From Candidatus Kuenenia stuttgartensis (GTDB lineage Bacteria > Bacteroidota > Bacteroidia > Flavobacteriales_D > Crocinitomicaceae), in NCBI GenBank assembly GCA_943326025.2, contig CALPRR020000009.1, positions 1 through 25,427 on the forward strand: DNA of 25,427 bases. Reading direction: 5' to 3'. Positions 1 through 7,482 of the stretch are shown here, piece by piece. How positions within the stretch are numbered: position 1 is the stretch's first letter; each line of letters begins with the position of its first letter. Under the pieces are notes generated by a model. The model saw only the letters and a program-made list of their open reading frames with translations, was not told the DNA's origin and ran no database searches. A program made the translations under genes and the position numbers.

Positions 1-1733
1 TCTACAACTGTTATTGTATTTGAACATGTCTTTATTGGTCTTGTTCCGTCATTAATTGTCCAAGTAACAGTTGTTACACCTTTATTAAATAAAACTCCGT
101 TTAGTGTATTTGATCCACTACCTGAAGTCGCACCTGTTAAAACGTATGTTAGTGTATAAGTACAATTATCTGCTGCTGTGGGATTCCAACTTGTACCTGA
201 TTTTGTATAAGTACATACTCCTAAATCCGTATTTACGGATTGATTAGCAACACAAGAAATAGTTGGATCTTGATTATCTGTTACAGTAACATTAAAATTA
301 CAAGTAGCTGTATTTCCTGAACCATCATTTACTGTCCAAGTTAAAGTGTTTACACCTTTATTAAATAGTAAACCTGCTGTTGTTGTTCCTGAACCAGAAG
401 TAGCTCCTGATAGTACATATGATATACTAGTAGAACAGTTATCTGAAGCTGACGGATCCCAACTATTATTTGCTTTTGTATAAGTACATACTCCTGCATC
501 GGTATTAACTGATTTACTTGGTCCGCAAGCCACAAAAATTGGTGCTTCGTTATCAACCACTGTCACTGTATAACTGCAAGTTGAAGTTAATCCTTTTGAA
601 TCCGTTGCAGTCCAAGTTACTGTTGTTACTCCTTTATTAAATGAAATTCCATTTAAAGAAGATCCTGAACCAGATGTAACACCTGTTAAAGCGTATGTGA
701 AATTTACAGTTGTACAGTTATCTGAACCAGTTGCATTCCAACTTGTTCCAGATTTTGTGTATGAACATACACCTGCATCAGTGAATACAGATTGATTTGC
801 AACACATGATATTATTGGAGGTTCATTATCAACCACTGTAATTGTAAAATTACAAACAGATGGATTCGTTACTCCTGAACCATCAACAACAGTCCATTGA
901 ACATTTGTTAATCCTTTATTAAAAGTTTTACCATTTAAAGTTGATCCACTACCAGTTGTTACACCAGATAATATATATGAATAAGTTAATGTATTACAAT
1001 TATCTGTAGCTGTCGCATTTAAAGTTAATCCAGAATTTGTATAAGTACATAAGCTAGGAGTATTATTAAACGTTTGATTAGAAGGACATGATATTATTGG
1101 ATCTTCAGAATCTATTACGGAAATATTAAAACTACATTGAGCAGTTAAACCTGCACCATCCGTTACACGGAAGGTATTGGTTGTTGTTCCAACTGGGAAA
1201 ACAGACCCTGAAGCAAAACCTGCAATTAGTGAAGTAGATGGAGAAGGACAATTATCTGTCCCAACAGGAGCAACAAATGAAACAGCTGCTCCACAAACTC
1301 CCGCATCAGAATTTAAAATATTAATATCAGAAGGACAAGTTATAGCCGGTGCGTCGTCATCTGAAACAGTGACTACGAAAAAACAAGGGTCTGAATTATT
1401 TCCCGCAGCATCAGTTGCGGTAACCGTAACCCATTTTGAGCCTTTAGGAAATGTAAAGCCATTTAAAGTCGAAACTGATTGGTAAGGAGGCAATAGTCCT
1501 GGATTTGAAATCAAATAAGAATATGTAACTGTACCTCCACAATTATCAGTAGCTATCGGATCCCAAGAAGTACTAGGATGTACATAAGTACAAGCAGAAT
1601 TTGTTCCTACACTTTGATTACCTGGACAAAACGTGAAAATTGGTTTAGTGACATCTGGAGCACACTGTGACCATCCAGAAAACTGAATCCCAAGGACAAA
1701 TACAGTTAAAATTAAAAGTAACTTTTTCTTCAT
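1..1733 (-). CDS. Secreted HYR/Ig-like repeat protein, 5' part (runs off left edge)
   Basis: An open frame runs leftward from ATG at 1733 to the window edge without a stop (577 codons visible). The N-terminus MKKKLLLILTVFVLGIQFSG is a signal peptide, probably cut after WSQ. Next come about six tandem domains of the HYR type (an Ig-like fold). Each has a DNExPxIxC-like opening, VCTYT, a DNC motif, a FNKGVTTVTWT-like strand and TCSYTVTVVDN at the join. Joins lie near 1348, 1099, 817, 541 and 265, giving repeats of 83, 94, 92 and 92 residues. Four conserved Cys per repeat suggest two disulphides, fitting an extracellular location. In Bacteroidota such proteins are usually exported and attached by the type IX system through a C-terminal domain, which would lie outside the window. 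A role in adhesion or as a surface stalk is inference. The 276-bp spacing and related DNA of the middle repeats suggest repeat expansion. Confidence 0.87.
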   Translation of the reverse strand, partial: MKKKLLLILTVFVLGIQFSGWSQCAPDVTKPIFTFCPGNQSVGTNSACTYVHPSTSWDPIATDNCGGTVTYSYLISNPGLLPPYQSVSTLNGFTFPKGSKWVTVTATDAAGNNSDPCFFVVTVSDDDAPAITCPSDINILNSDAGVCGAAVSFVAPVGTDNCPSPSTSLIAGFASGSVFPVGTTTNTFRVTDGAGLTAQCSFNISVIDSEDPIISCPSNQTFNNTPSLCTYTNSGLTLNATATDNCNTLTYSYILSGVTTGSGSTLNGKTFNKGLTNVQWTVVDGSGVTNPSVCNFTITVVDNEPPIISCVANQSVFTDAGVCSYTKSGTSWNATGSDNCTTVNFTYALTGVTSGSGSSLNGISFNKGVTTVTWTATDSKGLTSTCSYTVTVVDNEAPIFVACGPSKSVNTDAGVCTYTKANNSWDPSASDNCSTSISYVLSGATSGSGTTTAGLLFNKGVNTLTWTVNDGSGNTATCNFNVTVTDNQDPTISCVANQSVNTDLGVCTYTKSGTSWNPTAADNCTYTLTYVLTGATSGSGSNTLNGVLFNKGVTTVTWTINDGTRPIKTCSNTITVV

Positions 1734-1735
1734 AA

Positions 1736-2026
1736 TCAATAATTAATGATTAATGTATTTAAATAGCTAATTCTTGTTCGTTTAATATTTCCGAAAAAAT
1801 TAGCGTTAATAATATTGTTGTTATTATAAATTGTAGTAGTCTTTGAAGTTTTATGATCTCCATTAATTACTAAACGAAATGTGTAATAAAAAAGTTGTCT
1901 AAAGAAATTAATCAACTTTTGTTTGGCATTAAATAAGCTGTTTACCCTACTATTAAAAAAACAAAGTGTCTTTGATGAAATCATCAAGACAAATAATGTG
2001 AATAGCTCAAAATAAATTTTTTTCAT
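1736..2026 (-). CDS. Possible small secreted protein upstream of the HYR gene, unrecognised
   Basis: The frame encodes 96 residues from MKKIYFELFTLFVLMISSKT, which resembles a signal peptide. The remainder is rich in Asn, Phe, Lys and Ile and contains IYNNNNIINANFFGN. It stops with TGA two bases before the ATG of the HYR gene, so the two could be co-transcribed. The same frame stays open upstream to an ATG at 2194 (152 codons in all), which is long for such AT-rich DNA. I do not recognise the family. No clear -7 element precedes 2026; a weak TATATTTA on the minus strand at 2247-2254 would better suit the 2194 start. The open frame may still be chance or a decayed gene, and codon use gives no strong support. 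Confidence 0.35.
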   Translation of the reverse strand: MKKIYFELFTLFVLMISSKTLCFFNSRVNSLFNAKQKLINFFRQLFYYTFRLVINGDHKTSKTTTIYNNNNIINANFFGNIKRTRISYLNTLIINY

Positions 2027-2194
2027 TTCGTAGTTGTTAAACATTTTTTTCCAATATCTTTTGAAAAAAAGAATTGGTTTAATTTCAGTCTTTACGAAAA
2101 CAAGCAACAAAAGTTTCTTTATAAAACAATTATCCTCAATTTCAATCGTGTTTATGTTCAATTTATTTAAAATTCTATATACAAAAAAACACAA

Positions 2195-2572
2195 CTTTCA
2201 TCTTTTTTATAGTTGAAAATTGTTGATAAGTTACTAAAATTGTTTGTAAATATATGATAAATCTTTCGAAAAATTAAGGAAATAATTTGTTAAAGTCAAA
2301 AGATATGAAGATCAAAATGTTCAAATTCATATATCTAATAGAATCTAATTAACCTATATTGACTTTTAAATTTAAATCAGACGAATTAATTGAAATTAAT
2401 TGATAGAAAATATTGAAAGTTAAATGCTTGATTATATAGTTTTTAACATTTAAATGTTTTGTGCTGAAATCAAACAATAATTTAAATTGGATTCATATTT
2501 TGGGTTCAATAAATGATTTTAGAATGAACTTTTTTATTAACTTAATAATAGGTAAAATTTAATTTAACAAAC
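2195..2572. other. AT-rich intergenic region between divergent units
   Basis: No convincing gene is present. The region presumably holds promoters for the leftward and rightward genes, but no full TAnnTTTG element stands out. One imperfect nested inverted repeat is visible: TTAAAGTCAA at 2290-2299 against TTGACTTTTAA at 2359-2369, with TATGAA/TTCATA inside. In DNA this AT-rich it may be chance. Confidence 0.5.
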
Positions 2573-2926
2573 ATGAATCAACAAGAATTAGGAATATATG
2601 GTGAAAATTTAGCTTGCAGACACTTAATAAAAAAAGGATATATGATTCTAAATCGAAATTATCATTATAGAAAAAATGAAGTCGATATTATTGCAACTTT
2701 TGAAAATCAATTAATCATTGTAGAAGTAAAAACAAGACAAACTGCTGAAATTGGTGAACCTTGGAAATCAGTTACAAGATCGAAACAAAAATCAATTATT
2801 CAAGTTGCAAATGATTATATCATTAAAGAGAATATTCACATTGAAACTCGCTTTGATATTATCTCTATTATTCATAATGGTTTTCGAACAGAACTTGAAC
2901 ATATTGAAGATGCATTTAGCTGTTGA
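2573..2926 (+). CDS. yraN: YraN / UPF0102 family nuclease-fold protein
   Basis: 117 residues, the normal length for UPF0102. Family motifs appear in order: GxxGENLAxxxLxxKGY near residues 8-23, ILNRNYHYRKNEVDIIA (the E-D pair of the restriction-endonuclease-like fold), LIIVEVKTR (the ExK pair), a GEPWKSVTRSKQ segment, and RFDIISI followed by IEDAF at the C-terminus. The family has the endonuclease-like core of Holliday-junction resolvases, but its cellular role is not settled. Here it stands apart from the dprA/rnhB neighbours seen in many genomes. It is followed by 115 bp containing the promoter of the next gene, so it is probably its own unit. Confidence 0.93.
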   Translation: MNQQELGIYGENLACRHLIKKGYMILNRNYHYRKNEVDIIATFENQLIIVEVKTRQTAEIGEPWKSVTRSKQKSIIQVANDYIIKENIHIETRFDIISIIHNGFRTELEHIEDAFSC

Positions 2927-3000
2927 GATTTTAGAATACATATTAGAAAATTATAATCGTGTATCTATTTTAGTTTTTTTGCGTTAAAGTATTAAAAACA

Positions 3001-3030
3001 TTGAAGATAGCTAATTTTGGTCTATCTTTG
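3001..3030 (+). promoter_or_regulatory. Bacteroidota promoter of the rluB-type gene
   Basis: TATCTTTG at 3023-3030 matches the -7 consensus TAnnTTTG. A TTG at 3001-3003 lies 19 bp upstream as the -33 element. The expected transcription start is near 3036, which argues for the ATG at 3051 over the one at 3042. Confidence 0.75.
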
Positions 3031-3050
3031 TACAAATATTTATGCTCGCG

Positions 3051-4001
3051 ATGAACACAAAAAAAGAAAACGAAGGAAGAAAAAAATCTAGATCTACTTC
3101 AACTACAGCTAAAAAAACTACTTCTAAAAAGGGAGAAAAAAGTAAAGCTGAAAAAAAAGCAAATGACTTTAAGTTTAAATCAATAATAGGAAAAGAACCT
3201 TCTTCCCCTAAAGAAAAAGGAACGCCAAAAGGAACTCGTTTTATTGATAATAAAAAACGCGTTGCCAAAGGTGATCCAATGCCAAATGTAAATGCCGTTG
3301 ATATTCGATTAAATAAATATTTATCTAATGCTGGAATTTGCTCAAGACGTGAAGCTGATGTATTAATTCAAACTGGAGTTGTAACAGTTAATGATGAAAT
3401 AATTTTAGAATTAGGATATAAAGTTAAGCCTGGAGATAGAGTACGATATGATGGTGAAACAATTAATGCGGAGAAAAAACAATATGTTTTATTAAATAAA
3501 CCTAAAGATTTTATTACAACAATGGATGATCCTTGGGGTAGAAAAACAGTAATGAGTTTAGTAGCGAAAGCATGCAAAGAACGAGTTTATCCAGTAGGTA
3601 GACTAGACCGTGAAACAACTGGTTTATTGTTATTTACAAATGATGGTGATATGTCTAAAAAACTAACACATCCACGTCATAAATGCAGTAAAATTTACCA
3701 TGTTGAATTAAACAAACCTGTAAAATTAGAAGATGTTAATAGACTTACTTCAGGTTTGGAGTTAGAAGATGGAAAAATTATATTTGATAAAGCTGAGTAT
3801 GTAAAAGATAATCCAAGAGAGATTGGAGTTGAACTACATTCTGGTAAAAATAGAATTGTTAGAAGATCTTTTGAAGCAATGGGTTATGATGTAGTAAGAT
3901 TAGACCGTGTACAATTTGCTGGTTTAACTAAAAAAGATTTACCTAGAGGTCATTATCGTCATTTAACTGAAAAAGAAATTGCATTTTTAAAAATGTCATA
4001 A
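3051..4001 (+). CDS. rluB: 23S rRNA pseudouridine synthase, RsuA/RluB family
   Basis: Converts a uridine of 23S rRNA (U2605 by E. coli RluB numbering) to pseudouridine; the exact target is inferred. A Lys/Ser/Thr-rich disordered tail of about 80 residues, common in Bacteroidota homologues, comes first. An S4 RNA-binding domain follows (IRLNKYLSNAGICSRREAD to KPGDRV), then the synthase domain starting at VLLNKPKDF. The catalytic Asp is in GRLDRETTGLLLFTNDGD, codon at 3606-3608. KNRIVRRSFEAMGYDVVRLDR and the RGHYRHLTEKE end are also typical. An in-frame ATG at 3042 would add MLA but leave almost no leader after the predicted transcription start, so 3051 is preferred. The next gene begins 28 bp after the stop and may be co-transcribed. 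Confidence 0.93.
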   Translation: MNTKKENEGRKKSRSTSTTAKKTTSKKGEKSKAEKKANDFKFKSIIGKEPSSPKEKGTPKGTRFIDNKKRVAKGDPMPNVNAVDIRLNKYLSNAGICSRREADVLIQTGVVTVNDEIILELGYKVKPGDRVRYDGETINAEKKQYVLLNKPKDFITTMDDPWGRKTVMSLVAKACKERVYPVGRLDRETTGLLLFTNDGDMSKKLTHPRHKCSKIYHVELNKPVKLEDVNRLTSGLELEDGKIIFDKAEYVKDNPREIGVELHSGKNRIVRRSFEAMGYDVVRLDRVQFAGLTKKDLPRGHYRHLTEKEIAFLKMS

Positions 4002-4029
4002 CACGTTATATAATTTAAATCTTTGTTCT

Positions 4030-4899
4030 ATGAGATTTGTATTTACTATCCTATTATTGATTTTTTCATTTTCGGTAGAAGCTCAATATAAAAAATTTAA
4101 AAAGTCTAAAATTACCGATGGTAAAAACACATATATAGGTTACATCGGCTTAAACAGGGCATATTATACTAAAACAGATTTAAGAGTTTCGGGGCCAAAT
4201 TATGATTTAACATTAAAAGATGCATTAGCTTCAGATCAACCAGCTCCTTTGAAATACCAAAATTATTTTACAAAAAATCCAACTATAAGTCCACAAATAA
4301 GTGCTCGTATTGGACGTTATATAAAAAATAATATATGTCTTTCTGTCGGTTATGATAAGTTTACATACAATTTAGAAAATCGAGCTAGAGTCTTTTTAGT
4401 AGGAGTTGTAGGAGCCACAGCTGATTCGATTAATTATGGAAAATTTAATGGTGCTGAACACATAGTTGATACAGCTGTTTTTAATTATCAAAATTGTGGG
4501 ATGAATTATTTGAGATTAGAATTAGATTGGACAACTCCATGGTATAGAAGTAAAAAGAAAAATAATATGAATTTTTCAACTGATTTTGGAATTGGATTCG
4601 GACCAGTTATATCAAAAAATACATTTCTTTTTGCTGGTAAAAAAGACATTGAGACGGTATCTGTTTCTGGTATAGGTGGTTCTCTAAATATTGGAAATCG
4701 ATTAGAATTTTATAACCGTATTTTCTTTCAATTAAACTTAAGTACTGGTTTTATTAATCAAACTAGAGTAAGAACTAGAACATTAGATAATTCATCCTAT
4801 TCAAGTCAACATTTTGGATTTGCAACGGTAAATTTTGCAATTGGGATGTTCCTATATGGAAGATCTTTAAATGGTTGTGATACTTGTCCTGAATGGTAA
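4030..4899 (+). CDS. Secreted, probably outer-membrane beta-barrel protein
   Basis: 289 residues with a clear signal peptide, MRFVFTILLLIFSFSVEAQ, cut before YKKFKK. The mature part alternates polar and hydrophobic or aromatic residues in segments separated by turns (ISARIGRYIKNNICLSVGYD, NFSTDFGIGFGPVI, IFFQLNLSTGFINQ, FGFATVNFAIGMFLYG). This is the pattern of a small 8-12-stranded outer-membrane barrel, though the C-terminus GCDTCPEW is not a canonical closing strand. I recognise no named family. It follows the rluB-type gene by 28 bp and ends before a strong bidirectional terminator, so it probably closes that unit. Confidence 0.8.
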   Translation: MRFVFTILLLIFSFSVEAQYKKFKKSKITDGKNTYIGYIGLNRAYYTKTDLRVSGPNYDLTLKDALASDQPAPLKYQNYFTKNPTISPQISARIGRYIKNNICLSVGYDKFTYNLENRARVFLVGVVGATADSINYGKFNGAEHIVDTAVFNYQNCGMNYLRLELDWTTPWYRSKKKNNMNFSTDFGIGFGPVISKNTFLFAGKKDIETVSVSGIGGSLNIGNRLEFYNRIFFQLNLSTGFINQTRVRTRTLDNSSYSSQHFGFATVNFAIGMFLYGRSLNGCDTCPEW

Positions 4900-4920
4900 A
4901 ATAGAAAAACAAAATATATA

Positions 4921-4951
4921 AAAAAACCTCATTTTAAAAATGAGGTTTTTT
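4921..4951. terminator. Bidirectional intrinsic terminator
   Basis: Perfect 14-bp hairpin: AAAAAACCTCATTT (4921-4934) pairs with AAATGAGGTTTTTT (4938-4951) around a 3-nt loop, with flanking A and T tracts. It sits between convergent genes ending at 4899 and 4967 and can serve both. Confidence 0.93.
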
Positions 4952-4966
4952 TATATCGTAAACATT

Positions 4967-7393
4967 TTACGATTTACTTTTATCTTCCTTCTTACCTGCT
5001 TTAAAATCTATTTTGTAATAAAATAGTGGCAGAAAACCAAGTTGGTATTTTGTTGCATACGGTTCTTTAGTTGGATCAATTAAACTTGGAGAATATGCAA
5101 GACTTAATATGTTTTTTGTATTAAAAATATTTACTAGGTCGATACCTATTTCATGAGTCATTTTCTTCGTATTTAATTTCCAATTAATTTTTAAATCAGT
5201 TCTAAAATAATCCTTAAATTGTTTTTCGTTAAATGCAGAATCTCTGTATATTAAATCATCAACTTCTTTTGATTTTGAAATATCTACAAGGCCATATCTT
5301 TTTCCACCTGCATAAGTAATTTTTACACCTAAAGTAATTGATTGCTTAGAATTCAACTTAATTTCTTTTCCTGCCAGAATATTTGAAACATGCTTACCAT
5401 TATAAGATGTGTTTCTCAATATTCCGTCACTTCCTTTGTATTTGGATTCGTATAAAGTAGATGATAACATAAAGAAAAATGATTTATCAAAATATTTTTG
5501 AACCGTTAACTCAATTCCATAATTATAGCCAGTTCCTGTATTTTGAAGTTGATCAGGAAAAAATCTAGAAAACCCACTTCCCATATTTATTAAAGAAAAT
5601 GAAGATGGTGCAACAGTTACAGGAATTCTATACAAATATTGATAATAAGCCTCTGTTCTAAAATTCAATTGATTTTTAAATGCTTTTTCAAAACCAATTC
5701 CAGAATGAAAACTTTGTGTGAAATTCATTTTTTTATTATGCAATTCTGTTGTTCCTTGCAAATGATACATGTATGTGTACATTGGTTGGGTTTGACTATG
5801 TAAACCCAAACCAGCAAATATTGCTTTATCTTTTTTAAGTCGTAATTTCCAACCCATTCTAGGTTCAATCTGACTAAACGAATTACTCAAAGAAAAATAC
5901 TGATTATGCAATCCAAATGTAAAATCCATGTTTTCTTTCATTCTCCATTTCCATTGAATAAAAGGCTGAATCAGAAGTGCTGCTCCTTTATAACTCCATC
6001 TGTTAATGAAAAGTGTATGATCACTCGTTAAAACCGAATCAATCATATTAAATTGAAAACCATCTAAATTAATACCTGTTTTAATTAAATGTTTTTTGTC
6101 TATTTTATGATTTAAACTCAGAAACAATGATGACTTTGTTGTTTTAAAAGAATAACCCATCAAAGGATAAACAGAATCTAAAATGATATTCGTTTTAGAT
6201 GAATCTATATGCCTCACAACATAGTTATGATTTGCATGTTGATTTTCTTGGCTAATAGCAATTGTAGAAGTAAAGAATGTTTTTTCACTTAACGTTTTCT
6301 TATAAACAAAACCCGTAACTCCCATAGCTGTTCCAAAGTATTGATCTCTATCACTTTCACCATATAACTCTGAGGTGAATTTTTTTTGATCAGAAATTAA
6401 AATTGAAATTTGACTTTTTCCACCAATACCAAAAAATGAAAGAGTTCCCCCTTTTTTTAGAGTCCAATTAAATTTGTAGGCAATATCTCCATAAACTGGA
6501 ACAGCATCTGTACCAATACTAATTCCTAAGGATTTAAACAAACTCAACGTTGAATATCGGCCCATTACTAAGTAACTCGATTTTCTTTTCTTACTTAATG
6601 GTCCTTCTGATAAAAACTCAGTTCCTAAAAAACCAAATTGTCCAGTGAATTCATAATTATTACTATTTCCATTTCTTAATTTTAAATCGAAAATTCCTGA
6701 AGTACTATTTCCATATTGAGCAGGAAAAGCACTCATGAAAAAGTCTGAATTTCCTAAGATTTTATTGTTAAGTATTGTTACAGGTCCACCCGTACTTCCT
6801 GATATTGCAAAGTGTGATGGATTTGGAATATCAATTCCTTCAACTTTCCAAACAACACCCAAAGGAGAATTTCCACGAATAATAATGTCATTTCTGGAAT
6901 CATCAGCACCTTGAACACCGGCAAAATTAGATGCCATTCGAGCAGGATCTGAACGAGAACCAGGGTAACGATTCGTTTCTTCAACACTAAATTGTTGAGC
7001 AGACAAAAGTGCCATTTCATTAATTACCTCTCCTTTTTTACGAGCAACAATTTTAACTTCTGGCTGATCAACATATGCCTCTAATAGTGTAATTTGTAAT
7101 ACCGTTTCTTTACCCGAATTTACCTCAACTGTTTGTGTTTTTGTTTCATAAGTTGAAAGTGAAATAATCATCGAATGTTTACCAACAGGTACACTTTTTA
7201 TTTCAAAAGCACCATCTAAATCTGATAATACTCTATATTTGATAGTAGAATCACCTGTAAATATTTCAATCTTTGCACTTACTAAAGGGAAGTTTGTTTC
7301 ATTGTCAACTACTTTACCTCTAACCGTTTGGGAAGGTTGAGCAAACGTAAAAATTGTTGTCAATATAAAAGCAATTGTGAATAGCGTTTTCAT
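4967..7393 (-). CDS. TonB-dependent receptor with N-terminal carboxypeptidase-regulatory-like domain
   Basis: 808 residues. The signal peptide MKTLFTIAFILTTIFTFAQ is followed by a carboxypeptidase-regulatory-like beta-sandwich (VRGKVVDNETNFPLVSAKIEIF... to about residue 105). A plug domain follows around residues 115-235 (RMASNFAGVQGADDSRNDIIIRGNSPLGVVWKVEGIDIPNPSHF). The rest is a long barrel domain ending in FYYKIDFKAG plus a short Lys-rich tail. It is an outer-membrane importer energised by TonB; the substrate cannot be read from the sequence. There is no SusD-type partner nearby, so it is not a standard polysaccharide locus. On the minus strand TATTTTCG (7414-7421) upstream of the start is one base off the -7 consensus, so it may have its own promoter despite following the peptide-binding gene by 89 bp. 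Confidence 0.94.
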   Translation of the reverse strand: MKTLFTIAFILTTIFTFAQPSQTVRGKVVDNETNFPLVSAKIEIFTGDSTIKYRVLSDLDGAFEIKSVPVGKHSMIISLSTYETKTQTVEVNSGKETVLQITLLEAYVDQPEVKIVARKKGEVINEMALLSAQQFSVEETNRYPGSRSDPARMASNFAGVQGADDSRNDIIIRGNSPLGVVWKVEGIDIPNPSHFAISGSTGGPVTILNNKILGNSDFFMSAFPAQYGNSTSGIFDLKLRNGNSNNYEFTGQFGFLGTEFLSEGPLSKKRKSSYLVMGRYSTLSLFKSLGISIGTDAVPVYGDIAYKFNWTLKKGGTLSFFGIGGKSQISILISDQKKFTSELYGESDRDQYFGTAMGVTGFVYKKTLSEKTFFTSTIAISQENQHANHNYVVRHIDSSKTNIILDSVYPLMGYSFKTTKSSLFLSLNHKIDKKHLIKTGINLDGFQFNMIDSVLTSDHTLFINRWSYKGAALLIQPFIQWKWRMKENMDFTFGLHNQYFSLSNSFSQIEPRMGWKLRLKKDKAIFAGLGLHSQTQPMYTYMYHLQGTTELHNKKMNFTQSFHSGIGFEKAFKNQLNFRTEAYYQYLYRIPVTVAPSSFSLINMGSGFSRFFPDQLQNTGTGYNYGIELTVQKYFDKSFFFMLSSTLYESKYKGSDGILRNTSYNGKHVSNILAGKEIKLNSKQSITLGVKITYAGGKRYGLVDISKSKEVDDLIYRDSAFNEKQFKDYFRTDLKINWKLNTKKMTHEIGIDLVNIFNTKNILSLAYSPSLIDPTKEPYATKYQLGFLPLFYYKIDFKAGKKEDKSKS

Positions 7394-7482
7394 TTTCTAA
7401 ACTTTAAAAGTTACGAAAATAATAAAACTTAAAAGAAAAAGTAAATAATAGCTTTAATATGTTCTAAATAAGTTAATTAATG

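Noticed and set aside
265..1348. Regularly spaced DNA repeats that could suggest CRISPR
   Set aside because: Period is about 276 bp and each unit is an in-frame protein domain; there are no short identical repeats with unique spacers.
1177..1485. 102-codon open frame on the plus strand
   Set aside because: Lies wholly opposite the HYR-repeat gene, whose signal peptide and repeat pattern are clear; it is an antisense shadow.
2034..2216. 60-codon plus-strand frame in the AT-rich gap
   Set aside because: Composition-driven Phe/Leu/Ile/Lys sequence with no promoter or recognisable feature, overlapping the better minus-strand frame.
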